This document shows positions 22,145-29,250 of a stretch of 29,401 bases of DNA, in pieces (position 1 is the stretch's first letter; the number at the start of each line of letters is the position of its first letter). Under the pieces are notes generated by a model. The model saw only the letters and a program-made list of their open reading frames with translations, ran no database searches and was not told where the DNA came from. The position numbers were made by a program, and so were the translations under genes. Source of the DNA: a virus. Location of the stretch: positions 1 to 29,401 of IMG/VR virus record IMGVR_UViG_3300033142_002522; one strand, written 5' to 3'.

Positions 22145-22789
22145 TTACATTCTATTAAAGCTTGGTTCAAGGCGGATCCACACGCCTCTTTCGTTTTTCT
22201 CTTCGAAGTAATAATTGGTAGCAGTACCTTCCACCACATTACTTTCTTTAAACAGCTGCATTATGCTAGAGTATTCATCATTATTAAATTTGGCTTCCAA
22301 ATTGTAAAGCTTAGATATTGACTTATAATCCAAATCGCCCTCCTTATTTCTTTCTAGCATAGTCATTGCCAGTTGATACATAGGATCATCAACACCATCT
22401 TCTTTGCCTTGAATCCATTCTTGTAAGAATTCGATCAACCGTGATGCTGCCACGTCGGCACGTTCATCAAAACCTTTCACCTTATTGCTTTTAACAAGGA
22501 TTCGAAAATCTCCATCTTCAAGTTTGAAGCTCATTTGTCCAGGATGGCGAAGTTTGCCATATTCAGCCATCACATCTTTAAAGGCACTGGTTTCTTCGGT
22601 TACAAAATGAAATAAGCCTGAAACTTCACTAACAACTCCACAAACCTTTTCTTTTATCTTAAATACGATTTCGGCTCTTACAGCTTCGTAAGCCTCTCGT
22701 TGTTTTTGTTCTTGCTCCTTAGCATTGTTTTTCTTCTTAGCCAATTCTTGCTCTAATTCTTCGATCGTCAGATCTGAAACATTCTTCAT
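22145..22789 (-). CDS. DUF3164 protein (Mu-like early gene)
   Basis: A 214-residue protein. The N-terminus is coiled coil (TIEELEQELAKKKNNAKEQE). The middle carries the DUF3164 signature (MSFKLEDGDFRILVKSN, then FDERADVAASRLIEFLQEWI). DUF3164 proteins occur in nearly all Mu-like phages, in the early region downstream of B, and also in other phages; function unknown. The C-terminus (YYFEEKNERGVWIRLEPSF) is the typical ending. It lies after several small genes in the same operon. Confidence 0.8.
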   Translation of the reverse strand: MKNVSDLTIEELEQELAKKKNNAKEQEQKQREAYEAVRAEIVFKIKEKVCGVVSEVSGLFHFVTEETSAFKDVMAEYGKLRHPGQMSFKLEDGDFRILVKSNKVKGFDERADVAASRLIEFLQEWIQGKEDGVDDPMYQLAMTMLERNKEGDLDYKSISKLYNLEAKFNNDEYSSIMQLFKESNVVEGTATNYYFEEKNERGVWIRLEPSFNRM

Positions 22790-22811
22790 CTTATTATATT
22801 TATTAGGTTAA

Positions 22812-23111
22812 TTATTGTTTTGATCCTTGTTTTTTTCTCATAGCCGCAAATAGCGATACCTTGTTTCTATTATCAAATAGTAAGGTCTTCATTTGAATCA
22901 CTACCGCCATTCGAAATACTTCATCTAAGGGATGTAATGTTCCATTATTAGGGTTTGTAACAAACCAACCTATTCTTTTCTGTGGCACCTCAAGGCTTCC
23001 GTGGATATGATCATATTCAGTATATGTACGTTGTTCTACTTTAAGTCCCCATCCATTGCGAAGCTCATTTACAGCAAACTCATCTGAAAAGATTTCTTTA
23101 GTTTCTATCAT
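22812..23111 (-). CDS. Unknown small early protein
   Basis: A 99-residue protein with no motif I recognise (KIGWF-like region: VPQKRIGWFVTNPNNGTLHP). Its ATG at 23111 follows, after one base, the TAA of a 34-codon frame at 23113-23217, and it precedes DUF3164 by 22 nt. Soluble, mixed charge. Confidence 0.5.
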   Translation of the reverse strand: MIETKEIFSDEFAVNELRNGWGLKVEQRTYTEYDHIHGSLEVPQKRIGWFVTNPNNGTLHPLDEVFRMAVVIQMKTLLFDNRNKVSLFAAMRKKQGSKQ

Positions 23112-23112
23112 G

Positions 23113-23217
23113 TTAGAATTTATTTAGGATTAGATATACTTTGTTGTCTTCACATTTTACATAGGCATCAATGCCACTTTTACTATACTTAGCTATCAGT
23201 TCTCCTGCTGAACTCAT
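23113..23217 (-). CDS. Very small early ORF (34 residues)
   Basis: ATG at 23217-23215, TAA at 23115-23113: MSSAGELIAKYSKSGIDAYV followed by KCEDNKVYLILNKF. It fills a gap in the operon and its stop is one base before the next ATG (TAACATG). It overlaps the end of the upstream 67-residue gene by 29 nt, which lowers confidence. No family. Confidence 0.4.
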   Translation of the reverse strand: MSSAGELIAKYSKSGIDAYVKCEDNKVYLILNKF

Positions 23218-23392
23218 ATTCAAATCGCTCACAAGTTTTTTTTCTTCCATTTTTGCTTAGTGTTACGGTTCTTGAATCAACTCTTTGGGCTTTCCAATTG
23301 TATTGGTTATGTGCTTCTTTGGTATCAATCAATACTTGCTGGGCAATTGTTCTATTTTTTGTCAAACCAAATTCGCCTTTATCTTTTTTCAT
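23189..23392 (-). CDS. Small unknown basic early protein
   Basis: A 67-residue basic protein (MKKDKGEFGLTKNRTIAQQV, then VTLSKNGRKKTCERFEYEFS). Its ATG directly abuts the stop of the GemA-like gene. No recognisable domain. The charge would suit nucleic acid binding, but this is only composition. Confidence 0.5.
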   Translation of the reverse strand: MKKDKGEFGLTKNRTIAQQVLIDTKEAHNQYNWKAQRVDSRTVTLSKNGRKKTCERFEYEFSRRTDS

Positions 23393-23887
23393 TTAGCAAT
23401 TTCCTTTTATATGTTTTACTTTAAGTTCTATGCCACAAAGCGATAATATTGACTTTGGCATCTTGAGTATGGCTTTTTCTGTGCCAATTCGCTTCACTAC
23501 TTTTTGCTGTCGTAAAAATTCATTGTAAATTGCTCTTAGTTTACTTTCGGGTATAGCATTAAAGCTTTTGCAGCCATCGCCTGTAGCTCTCACTGCTATT
23601 GCTTTTACATACTCAATACTTATCGGCTTTTCTATCAGATTGAAAAATCCGAAAATGGAAGCGATAACACGCTTTCTTGCTTTATCAAGCTTATTAGCTA
23701 TTACACTCGTATTCTTCAAATTACTGATAAGGGCATTGTACTCGCTATCGTTTAGCTGTTTTACTTCGGTAGTTCTGCCTCGGCTTATTTCTTGAGCCAT
23801 CTTGCATTTCATTACATTAAGACCCATTGTTTTGGCTCCTTTTTGCTGTCCTAGTAGACTGTGCAATTGTTTATAATTTCGTGTCAT
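23393..23887 (-). CDS. GemA-like early regulatory protein (Mu gp16 / DUF1018-like)
   Basis: A 164-residue basic protein. The opening MTRNYKQLHSLLGQQKG resembles the RKQLIALIHxxK start of GemA/gp16 proteins. The central part, ARKRVIASIFGFFNLIEKPI with AVRATGDGCKSFNAIPESKL and RAIYNEF, has the helix pattern of that family, where a conserved segment ends in a NxxxPxxxLRxxYNxF-like stretch. In Mu, GemA affects host gene expression and DNA relaxation. The match is moderate and no search was done. It lies after the two ATPase genes. Confidence 0.5.
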   Translation of the reverse strand: MTRNYKQLHSLLGQQKGAKTMGLNVMKCKMAQEISRGRTTEVKQLNDSEYNALISNLKNTSVIANKLDKARKRVIASIFGFFNLIEKPISIEYVKAIAVRATGDGCKSFNAIPESKLRAIYNEFLRQQKVVKRIGTEKAILKMPKSILSLCGIELKVKHIKGNC

Positions 23888-23940
23888 TTATTAAGGGTTA
23901 ATAAAAATTAAACAAATCAGGTTAAATAAAATATTCTTCA

Positions 23941-24558
23941 TTAGGCACTTTCGCCCCAATATTTTTCAGCTCCAACATCCCACACTATGTATGGTTCGCC
24001 ACCGCCATATCGGCTAACAGGAAGAGCTTTATAACCTTCTATTCTTATTTTCACAAAAGCATCATATCTAATGCTTTTGGCAACTCTTCCTGCTGGTTCT
24101 TTTCCATCGGCATGCGATATAAGAACAAATAATTTCTTTGGGAATTTTTCTTTTAAGGCTTTGTAGTCCTTATAATTCATTCCTGTGTATTGTATCGAGT
24201 CGATAACTACCACATCGGGGCTTTTTCTTTTACTGAGTCGTTCTTTAAGTTCTTCGAGACTTTCTTTATCGAGCAACATGAATTTTCGTGCTACATCTTG
24301 CATTCCTGTTGCTATTATTGCTTCTTGCATACTCTTGCTTAAGCCTTCCTCTAGACTGTTGTATGCCACTCTTCCGAACTTACACAAGTACTTACATAAC
24401 TGTAATGCAAATCTTGTTTTTCCGTTTCCACTGTTTCCCCATATTAGCCAGCTTCCACATAATTCGGGAGTTCCAATAAAGGATTTCCATTCGTCAGTAA
24501 AGGGGAGGGTTATAGGTTTGTAGTTTATAATATTCTCTACACTTAAGGCTCTAGCCAT
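23941..24558 (-). CDS. RecA-like P-loop ATPase (Sak4-type?)
   Basis: A 205-residue ATPase. Walker A is GNSGNGKT at 41-48, a possible catalytic Glu lies in SLEEG (69-72), and Walker B is DVVVIDS (Asp120). A switch-like segment, FVLISHADGKEPAG, lies near 143-157. The short single-domain build is like phage Sak4/RecA-core proteins that promote strand annealing or load onto single-stranded DNA. Mu itself has no such gene beside B. It follows gene B by about 50 nt and shares the early operon, so it probably helps transposition intermediates or their repair. Confidence 0.7.
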   Translation of the reverse strand: MARALSVENIINYKPITLPFTDEWKSFIGTPELCGSWLIWGNSGNGKTRFALQLCKYLCKFGRVAYNSLEEGLSKSMQEAIIATGMQDVARKFMLLDKESLEELKERLSKRKSPDVVVIDSIQYTGMNYKDYKALKEKFPKKLFVLISHADGKEPAGRVAKSIRYDAFVKIRIEGYKALPVSRYGGGEPYIVWDVGAEKYWGESA

Positions 24559-24609
24559 TGGCTTTTCTTCGTATTAAGGATTAGTATTAAAATAGTGTTT
24601 AAAAGAGGT

Positions 24610-25455
24610 TTAAGCAATGCGTTTCATTGCATGGATCTTTCGTTTTACTCTTCGCAAATCCCACTCGCAATCTTCCACTATATCTTTTATTGCTTTCTGA
24701 TGAGAAATACCATTATTCATACAAATGGAAACTACATCTGTACTGTTAACACCATCAAGCTCAATAAACTTGCGACCTATCCTCGAATAGATTTCCTTAT
24801 AGCCCTTTTTATTTAACTTCAAACCTCTACGGATTCGTTTCTCCAGGTGATCGGTAGCACACATCACTATTCCACAGTGATCTTCCAACTGGTTGTAAAG
24901 AGTAATAAAGAAATACATCACCTGGTCGGTTAGCTTATCGGCTTCGTCCATTATTATCAATGGTCTTTCTTGTTTTTTCAATTCACGAACAACTTCCATC
25001 ATCATTTCTCCTACAGTATAGCCACTATAATCTCTACCCATTGCCGTAAGTAATTCTTGCATAAACATCTTACGGTTCCAATATTCGTTACACTGCAACA
25101 TATAAGATCTCTTGTTTGCCTTGGTATAGTGACGCATAGTAAAGCTTTTGCCAGTGCCAGCATTACCTGTTATGGCAAATACATTGCTAAATTCTTGAGC
25201 ATCCTGTAGGTAGGCATATAAATCTTTATAATTAGCAGTTTCTACAGCAATCCATTTGTTTGCCTCATAACCAATTTGCGAGGCAATAGTGCGCCACATG
25301 TTATCATTTATTTTTTCCCAATTTCCTTTCAGAACTTGAGTAATGGTAGCAGGACTAACTCCTTGTAAACTGTGTGCTGCCTTATTTTGACTTTCGTAGC
25401 GTTCGCAATAGGTATTTAATACCTCTGTAATTTGTTTTTTCTCTTGTGTATTCAT
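24610..25455 (-). CDS. DNA transposition protein B (MuB-like AAA+ ATPase)
   Basis: Start chosen at the ATG at 25455 (MNTQEKKQITEVLNTYCERY, 281 residues). A longer frame to 25551 would run through four 10-bp repeats and two hairpins. An N-terminal HTH (GVSPATITQVLKGNW) is followed by Walker A GNAGTGKS (97-104), Walker B LIIMDEAD (Asp170, Glu171), and a sensor-like MCATDHLEKRI. This is the order in MuB: HTH, AAA+ ATPase, C-terminal basic helices (VKRKIHAMKRIA). MuB binds target DNA, stimulates A and gives target immunity. It lies directly after A. Confidence 0.92.
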   Translation of the reverse strand: MNTQEKKQITEVLNTYCERYESQNKAAHSLQGVSPATITQVLKGNWEKINDNMWRTIASQIGYEANKWIAVETANYKDLYAYLQDAQEFSNVFAITGNAGTGKSFTMRHYTKANKRSYMLQCNEYWNRKMFMQELLTAMGRDYSGYTVGEMMMEVVRELKKQERPLIIMDEADKLTDQVMYFFITLYNQLEDHCGIVMCATDHLEKRIRRGLKLNKKGYKEIYSRIGRKFIELDGVNSTDVVSICMNNGISHQKAIKDIVEDCEWDLRRVKRKIHAMKRIA

Positions 25456-25457
25456 AG

Positions 25458-25538
25458 TTTTGTAATGTTTTGTAAGATTTTGTAATGTTTTGTGGCACTT
25501 CGGTGTGCCGTTATTTGTATTGGCACTTCTATGCCAAT
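25458..25538. repeat. Four 10-bp tandem repeats and two hairpins at the A/B junction
   Basis: Repeats at 25458-25467 (TTTTGTAATG), 25468-25477 (TTTTGTAAGA), 25478-25487 (TTTTGTAATG) and 25488-25497 (TTTTGTGGCA) have a period of one DNA turn. Beside them lie a 5-bp hairpin (GGCAC at 25494, GTGCC at 25505) and a 7-bp hairpin (ATTGGCA at 25519, TGCCAAT at 25532). The region is the gap between the A stop and the preferred B start. Confidence 0.8.
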
Positions 25539-27652
25539 TACATTCTATCATAAATATTAGTTGACTCTACTGGATGTTTCTGATTAACAGCATCCATCAA
25601 TTCATCAACTTTTGCAAAATCACCAAGAGCAACTGCGTTACTAATGTCTTTTTGTATTTCAGCTATGCTCTTGGTTCTTTCTTTTTTCGCTTTCCTTACC
25701 ACCATAGGCTTGGTTTTGCGAGCCGCAATAGATGTTTCTAATCCTTTTATGCGTGGACTGTTCAGTCCATTTTGCTCTGGCAATAAATTATTATCCTTAA
25801 GCATATCATCCATTTTGTCTCGATTTGCAATGCGAGTTTCTTTCTTCTTAGCCTCTATTTGCTTTATGTAGGTAGATTCCCAATCCTCCTGCTCTTGTAT
25901 GCCTCGATGAATTTCCAATTTCTCTTTAGCCATACACACATACTCTAATCCTCGAGAGCCTTCTTGGTATAAATAAATTGTACTTCTATCAGTAGGATCA
26001 TATTTCACCACAAATTTCTGATCTACATGGTCGGCTATCCATTTTACATTTGGTAAGTCGCCATTGTACACCATGTAATTATAGTTTTTCTTATCCTCGG
26101 TAAATCTCATACCATAAGCAGTTACTCTTACAGGAGTTTTGCGAGTAATACAGAAAAGCTCTACCATATCCATTATGCTAATTTTTACAGATTTTGGATT
26201 TTTACTTTCTCTATACATCTCTATGCGAGGCTTACCTGTTTTATAATGTGCTGCATTATTCCACTGCTCTCTACGCTTGAGATATGCCTTTTTCATTTCT
26301 TCGAAACTTGGAAGATTCTCTTTATTGGCAAGTATATATTCCAAATTGGCCCGACTCTCTTTGTCGTGTGCCGTAATGTTCTGTCCTGTAAAAAACCAAT
26401 CTCTTTTTAAATATTGCTTCTGATATCTACCAAAAGCACTTTCTATTGTTTTACTTTTACCGTTATAAGGTTGGGTCTTTATTGCTAAATGACTCAAGCT
26501 TGTGAGGAAATTAGCGGCCTCAAGCTTTTTATGACCACCCTGTCCATCGTAAGTAATTTGGTAAGGTTTATATCCCGAAAACTCAAGAGCCATCTTGTAG
26601 GCCTCGTGTTGGGCTTCGTAATTTTCACTTTTGCTGATACAGTAACCTAGCATCACTTCGCTGTAAGCATCCATTACCTCATATACTTGTATGGTTGAAA
26701 TTTTTCCATTTTCGTCTAAGTAGTAATAATTCAATTTGGTTCCATCCGAATACCATAAAGAGTCTCGCATGGTAGGCATAAGTGTAGAGTGCTGAAACAT
26801 AAATTTCTCTTTTGCCTTTTGCTCTCCATATCTTGCACCCCACCATAGTGGCTTAATTCCTTTTGAGTGTAAAAAATTGTGAATTGTATTAACACTTTTA
26901 ACCTCTTTCCATATATTCTTTAATCCTGGTGTTTCGTTTCGCTTGGTTTCGGCATATTCATTATACTCTTGCAGTAAATGTTCTTCCGAAGTCATTCTTT
27001 CAATATTATTAGCCCATTGTGAGAGTATCCATAGTTTTACCTCGTCGTTTAGTTTGCCTGTATTTCGATTGCAATATCCTTTGTGAATAAAAATCGCTTC
27101 TCCTTCTTTCTGATAAGCCTTGTGCTTTTCTTTCAATCGTCGATAGTTACTAGGCAAAGCATGAGGATATTTAGTTTTATCTAAGCGATTAACCGAACTA
27201 CATATTTCTTCCCAAATTTTAGAAGTAACACCTCCCAAAGCTCTTCGTCGCGCTTTTCGGTCGGTAAACAGTATGTGCACTGCTTTTATTACCATTACAT
27301 TAGTGTAGTACTCCAACTGTGCTTCTTGTGGTAAGCTTCGTTCATCATTATCACCAAATCTATAATCCTGGAAAAAACGTAAACCATCTGCATTGGGTTG
27401 TATGTATTGAATCAGCTGATTTTCTTTTGCTAATTCGTACAAATTACCCACTCGCTCAACTATTATCGCCTTAAATCTATCGGGCATACTCTCAAAATCG
27501 ACTAAGGCAGGTGTATTACGGCATGCTTTGCGTAGCACTTGGAGATGTTTACGTGAAGTCAGATTACAATAATTTGTTTTTGACATCACATCACCTTCAC
27601 CATAGAGCCAGCCACCCCACACACACAATCTATTTTCATAAAATTCTACCAT
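25538..27652 (-). CDS. Transposase A (MuA-like DDE transposase)
   Basis: A 704-residue transposase. The N-terminal Mu-type DNA-binding region (LCVWGGWLYGEGDVMSKTNY, then CRNTPALVDFESMPDRFKA) is the usual opening, so the ATG at 27652 is kept and not Met23. The catalytic core has Asp303 (YSDGTK), Asp369 (TYDGQGG) and Glu404 (TIESAFG), the DDE triad, with a beta-barrel part after it. The C-terminal 100 residues are basic and helical, where MuA contacts B and ClpX. It cuts and joins the phage ends to target DNA for integration and replication. All catalytic residues are present. Confidence 0.96.
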   Translation of the reverse strand: MVEFYENRLCVWGGWLYGEGDVMSKTNYCNLTSRKHLQVLRKACRNTPALVDFESMPDRFKAIIVERVGNLYELAKENQLIQYIQPNADGLRFFQDYRFGDNDERSLPQEAQLEYYTNVMVIKAVHILFTDRKARRRALGGVTSKIWEEICSSVNRLDKTKYPHALPSNYRRLKEKHKAYQKEGEAIFIHKGYCNRNTGKLNDEVKLWILSQWANNIERMTSEEHLLQEYNEYAETKRNETPGLKNIWKEVKSVNTIHNFLHSKGIKPLWWGARYGEQKAKEKFMFQHSTLMPTMRDSLWYSDGTKLNYYYLDENGKISTIQVYEVMDAYSEVMLGYCISKSENYEAQHEAYKMALEFSGYKPYQITYDGQGGHKKLEAANFLTSLSHLAIKTQPYNGKSKTIESAFGRYQKQYLKRDWFFTGQNITAHDKESRANLEYILANKENLPSFEEMKKAYLKRREQWNNAAHYKTGKPRIEMYRESKNPKSVKISIMDMVELFCITRKTPVRVTAYGMRFTEDKKNYNYMVYNGDLPNVKWIADHVDQKFVVKYDPTDRSTIYLYQEGSRGLEYVCMAKEKLEIHRGIQEQEDWESTYIKQIEAKKKETRIANRDKMDDMLKDNNLLPEQNGLNSPRIKGLETSIAARKTKPMVVRKAKKERTKSIAEIQKDISNAVALGDFAKVDELMDAVNQKHPVESTNIYDRM

Positions 27653-27797
27653 AGTGTTGTTATTTTTAATATTGCAAGCCTCTGTGTACTTGCACTTGTT
27701 AGTCAGAGGAAAATGTTTAATTTCAATCTGTCAAATAATTATTAAACATTAAATTCATCGATTTTTTTTTCACCCCTCCAATAATTTTCATCATAGG
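27653..27797 (-). other. Structured leader between the Ner-like gene and transposase
   Basis: A 145-bp AT-rich gap with inverted repeats: TGCAAG (27673) with CTTGCA (27689), CCTCTG (27679) with CAGAGG (27704), and GTTTAAT with ATTAAAC. I see no TAnnTTTG box, so A is probably transcribed from the early promoter upstream of the Ner-like gene. The pairing could limit transposase translation. Confidence 0.45.
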
Positions 27798-28004
27798 CTA
27801 CTCATAATCCTGTATCATACGAGCTTCGTTCTCCAATAGCTCTTTTGCTTTTTTTCTTATGGACCGGGCCAAGGGGGAATTGTTCGCATATTTTAGAGCT
27901 AACATAACAGTCTGCTTACTAGTTTTCAATTCTTTACATAACTGATGCTTAAGTGGAGAATCCAACAGAATTTCTGATCTAACGATGCTTCGTTCTCTTG
28001 TCAT
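27798..28004 (-). CDS. Ner-like small DNA-binding regulator
   Basis: A 68-residue protein at the head of the early operon. The core, LKHQLCKELKTSKQTVMLAL, looks like a helix-turn-helix (recognition helix TSKQTVMLALKYANN), followed by a helical basic tail (RSIRKKAKELLENEARMI). Mu has the 75-residue Ner at this exact spot, which turns down both early and repressor promoters. The family is my inference from size, HTH and position. Its operator is probably within 28050-28125. Confidence 0.65.
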   Translation of the reverse strand: MTRERSIVRSEILLDSPLKHQLCKELKTSKQTVMLALKYANNSPLARSIRKKAKELLENEARMIQDYE

Positions 28005-28151
28005 AGTAGATTTAATTTTTTAATGTTAATATTTTTTATAATTTCGTTGTAAACGCAAACGTTTATCGTAATTGTTCGGTACAAATATAAAACTTTTAGT
28101 TTGATTAAAACTAATAGTTTTAATCATTTTTTACAGACAAAATATACACAC
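28005..28151. promoter_or_regulatory. Immunity control region with two operator dyads and opposing promoters
   Basis: A perfect 10-3-10 dyad (GATTAAAACT at 28103-28112, AAT, AGTTTTAATC at 28116-28125) and a perfect 6-4-6 dyad (TAAACG at 28050, CAAA, CGTTTA at 28060) lie between the repressor and early genes. The - strand carries a TAnnTTTG box, TATATTTG (28089-28082), fitting the early promoter. A near match TTAGTTTG (28096-28103) on the + strand may serve the repressor. The large dyad overlaps the repressor start region and the upstream part of the early promoter. Confidence 0.7.
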
Positions 28152-28790
28152 ATGGCTAATTTATTAAAGATCAAAGAAATAGCTTTAGAAAAAAACATAT
28201 CCCTTAAGGATATCGCTAACTATGTTGGCATAACTCAAACTGGATTATCCAAAATAATGAGAGAGAATTCAACCAAAACTACTACTTTGGAGAAAATTGC
28301 TTTAAAACTAAAAGTTCCAGTGAGTGTTTTTTTTGAAGAGGGGAATGGTTTGGTTAAAACTATTAGTGCTTCAAGGTCGGATTCTAGGATAATTCCTAAG
28401 GGTGCCGTTCCTTTTTGGGATCTTCCTGTGTCTGCTGGGCATAGTGTAGTAGATATTATTGGAGACAAAGCACCAGTTGGTTATATCGAAGGTTTGCCAG
28501 GAATAGACATTGCGGAAAATATTCTTCCAATTACGGGAATGTCTATGGAACCCGAAATTTCAAACGGAGCTATTATTGGAGTAAAGAAGATTGACAATTG
28601 GGAAACACTAAACACCGAGCGTATTTATCTTATTATTACTCACGACGACCGTATGGTTAAAAGAATTGAGTCGGATGAAGAAAATGAGGATATTCTATGG
28701 TGCCTAAGTACAAACTATAAAAGATTTAAAATCTACAAGACAGATATTGTTGAAATTCAACGAGTGTGCTTCGTTTATAACCCCAAATAA
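28152..28790 (+). CDS. Phage repressor, HTH plus S24/LexA-type self-cleaving domain
   Basis: Start chosen at the ATG at 28152 (MANLLKIKEIAL, 212 residues); the longer frame from a TTG at 28101 would include the operator. Residues 17-40 form an HTH (SLKDIANYVGITQTGLSKIM). The C-terminal half is the S24 peptidase: putative cleavage site Ala95-Gly96 (PVSAGHS), catalytic Ser131 (GMSMEP) and Lys170 (MVKRI). These spacings are close to LexA (A84-G85, S119, K156), so DNA damage could induce the prophage. This differs from Mu, whose c repressor has no such domain. It faces the early operon. Confidence 0.9.
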   Translation: MANLLKIKEIALEKNISLKDIANYVGITQTGLSKIMRENSTKTTTLEKIALKLKVPVSVFFEEGNGLVKTISASRSDSRIIPKGAVPFWDLPVSAGHSVVDIIGDKAPVGYIEGLPGIDIAENILPITGMSMEPEISNGAIIGVKKIDNWETLNTERIYLIITHDDRMVKRIESDEENEDILWCLSTNYKRFKIYKTDIVEIQRVCFVYNPK

Positions 28791-28987
28791 GCAACACACA
28801 CGCAAACTATGATTGTTCGCCAGATCATTATATTGCAAGTATGTGTTTAGTAGTACTTTAAGTTTGATATGTGCATTGCTTTATTGTTTTTATATTGGTA
28901 TTAAAGGGTGCTTTAAATGCTTTTAAAGCTGTTTTAACCTTGTTTTTTGGCTCTATCGTATTGTTTAGAGCCTTGTTTTTACTCTGT

Positions 28988-29023
28988 TTTGAATAACCAT
29001 TTGAATAACCAATTGAATACCCA
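28988..29023. repeat. Three tandem 12-bp repeats
   Basis: TTTGAATAACCA at 28988-28999, again at 29000-29011, then ATTGAATACCCA at 29012-29023. The third differs at two positions. Could be protein-binding iterons near the phage end, or the coding repeats GYSx of the weak 60-codon frame. Confidence 0.8.
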
Positions 29024-29060
29024 TAGCCTTTTTTACACAAAACACACGTACCGTTTAAAC

Positions 29061-29086
29061 AAAAAAAAGCCCCTTCTCAGGAGCTT
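29061..29086 (-). terminator. Rho-independent terminator facing into the phage
   Basis: On the - strand: AAGCTCCT, loop GAGA, AGGGGCTT (8 bp with one U-G pair), followed by a run of eight T (29068-29061). It would stop transcripts coming from the right before they reach the immunity region. Confidence 0.75.
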
Positions 29087-29190
29087 AAAATCTTCTTGTT
29101 AATTTGATCTATGGTAATTATGGTATAATACGCTTAAAGTCTTTAAAAACAGCTTTTTCAGAAGATTTACATTCTTATTTCATAGTCGTA

Positions 29191-29250
29191 ATTAACCTTA
29201 TCATCATCTAGGCATAATTAAATAAACCTTTGAGCTATCAATTAACCTTT
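29191..29250. repeat. TTAACCTT-type repeats, candidate transposase end-binding sites
   Basis: ATTAACCTTA at 29191-29200, AATAAACCTT at 29221-29230, ATTAACCTTT at 29241-29250, spaced by 30 and 20 bp. A fourth, more distant copy, TTTTAACCTT, is at 28932-28941. Mu ends carry several short transposase-binding sites in this kind of arrangement; here the identity is unproven. Confidence 0.45.

Noticed and set aside
25456-25551. N-terminal extension of the B protein
   Set aside because: It is made of tandem DNA repeats and hairpins; the ATG at 25455 fits the usual B protein length. Not fully excluded.
28101-28151. N-terminal extension of the repressor
   Set aside because: It would start with TTG inside the operator dyad; the ATG at 28152 starts a normal HTH protein.
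28858-29040. 60-codon - strand gene (GYS repeats)
   Set aside because: It starts with TTG, lies directly behind a terminator, and the repeats can be explained as 12-bp DNA repeats.
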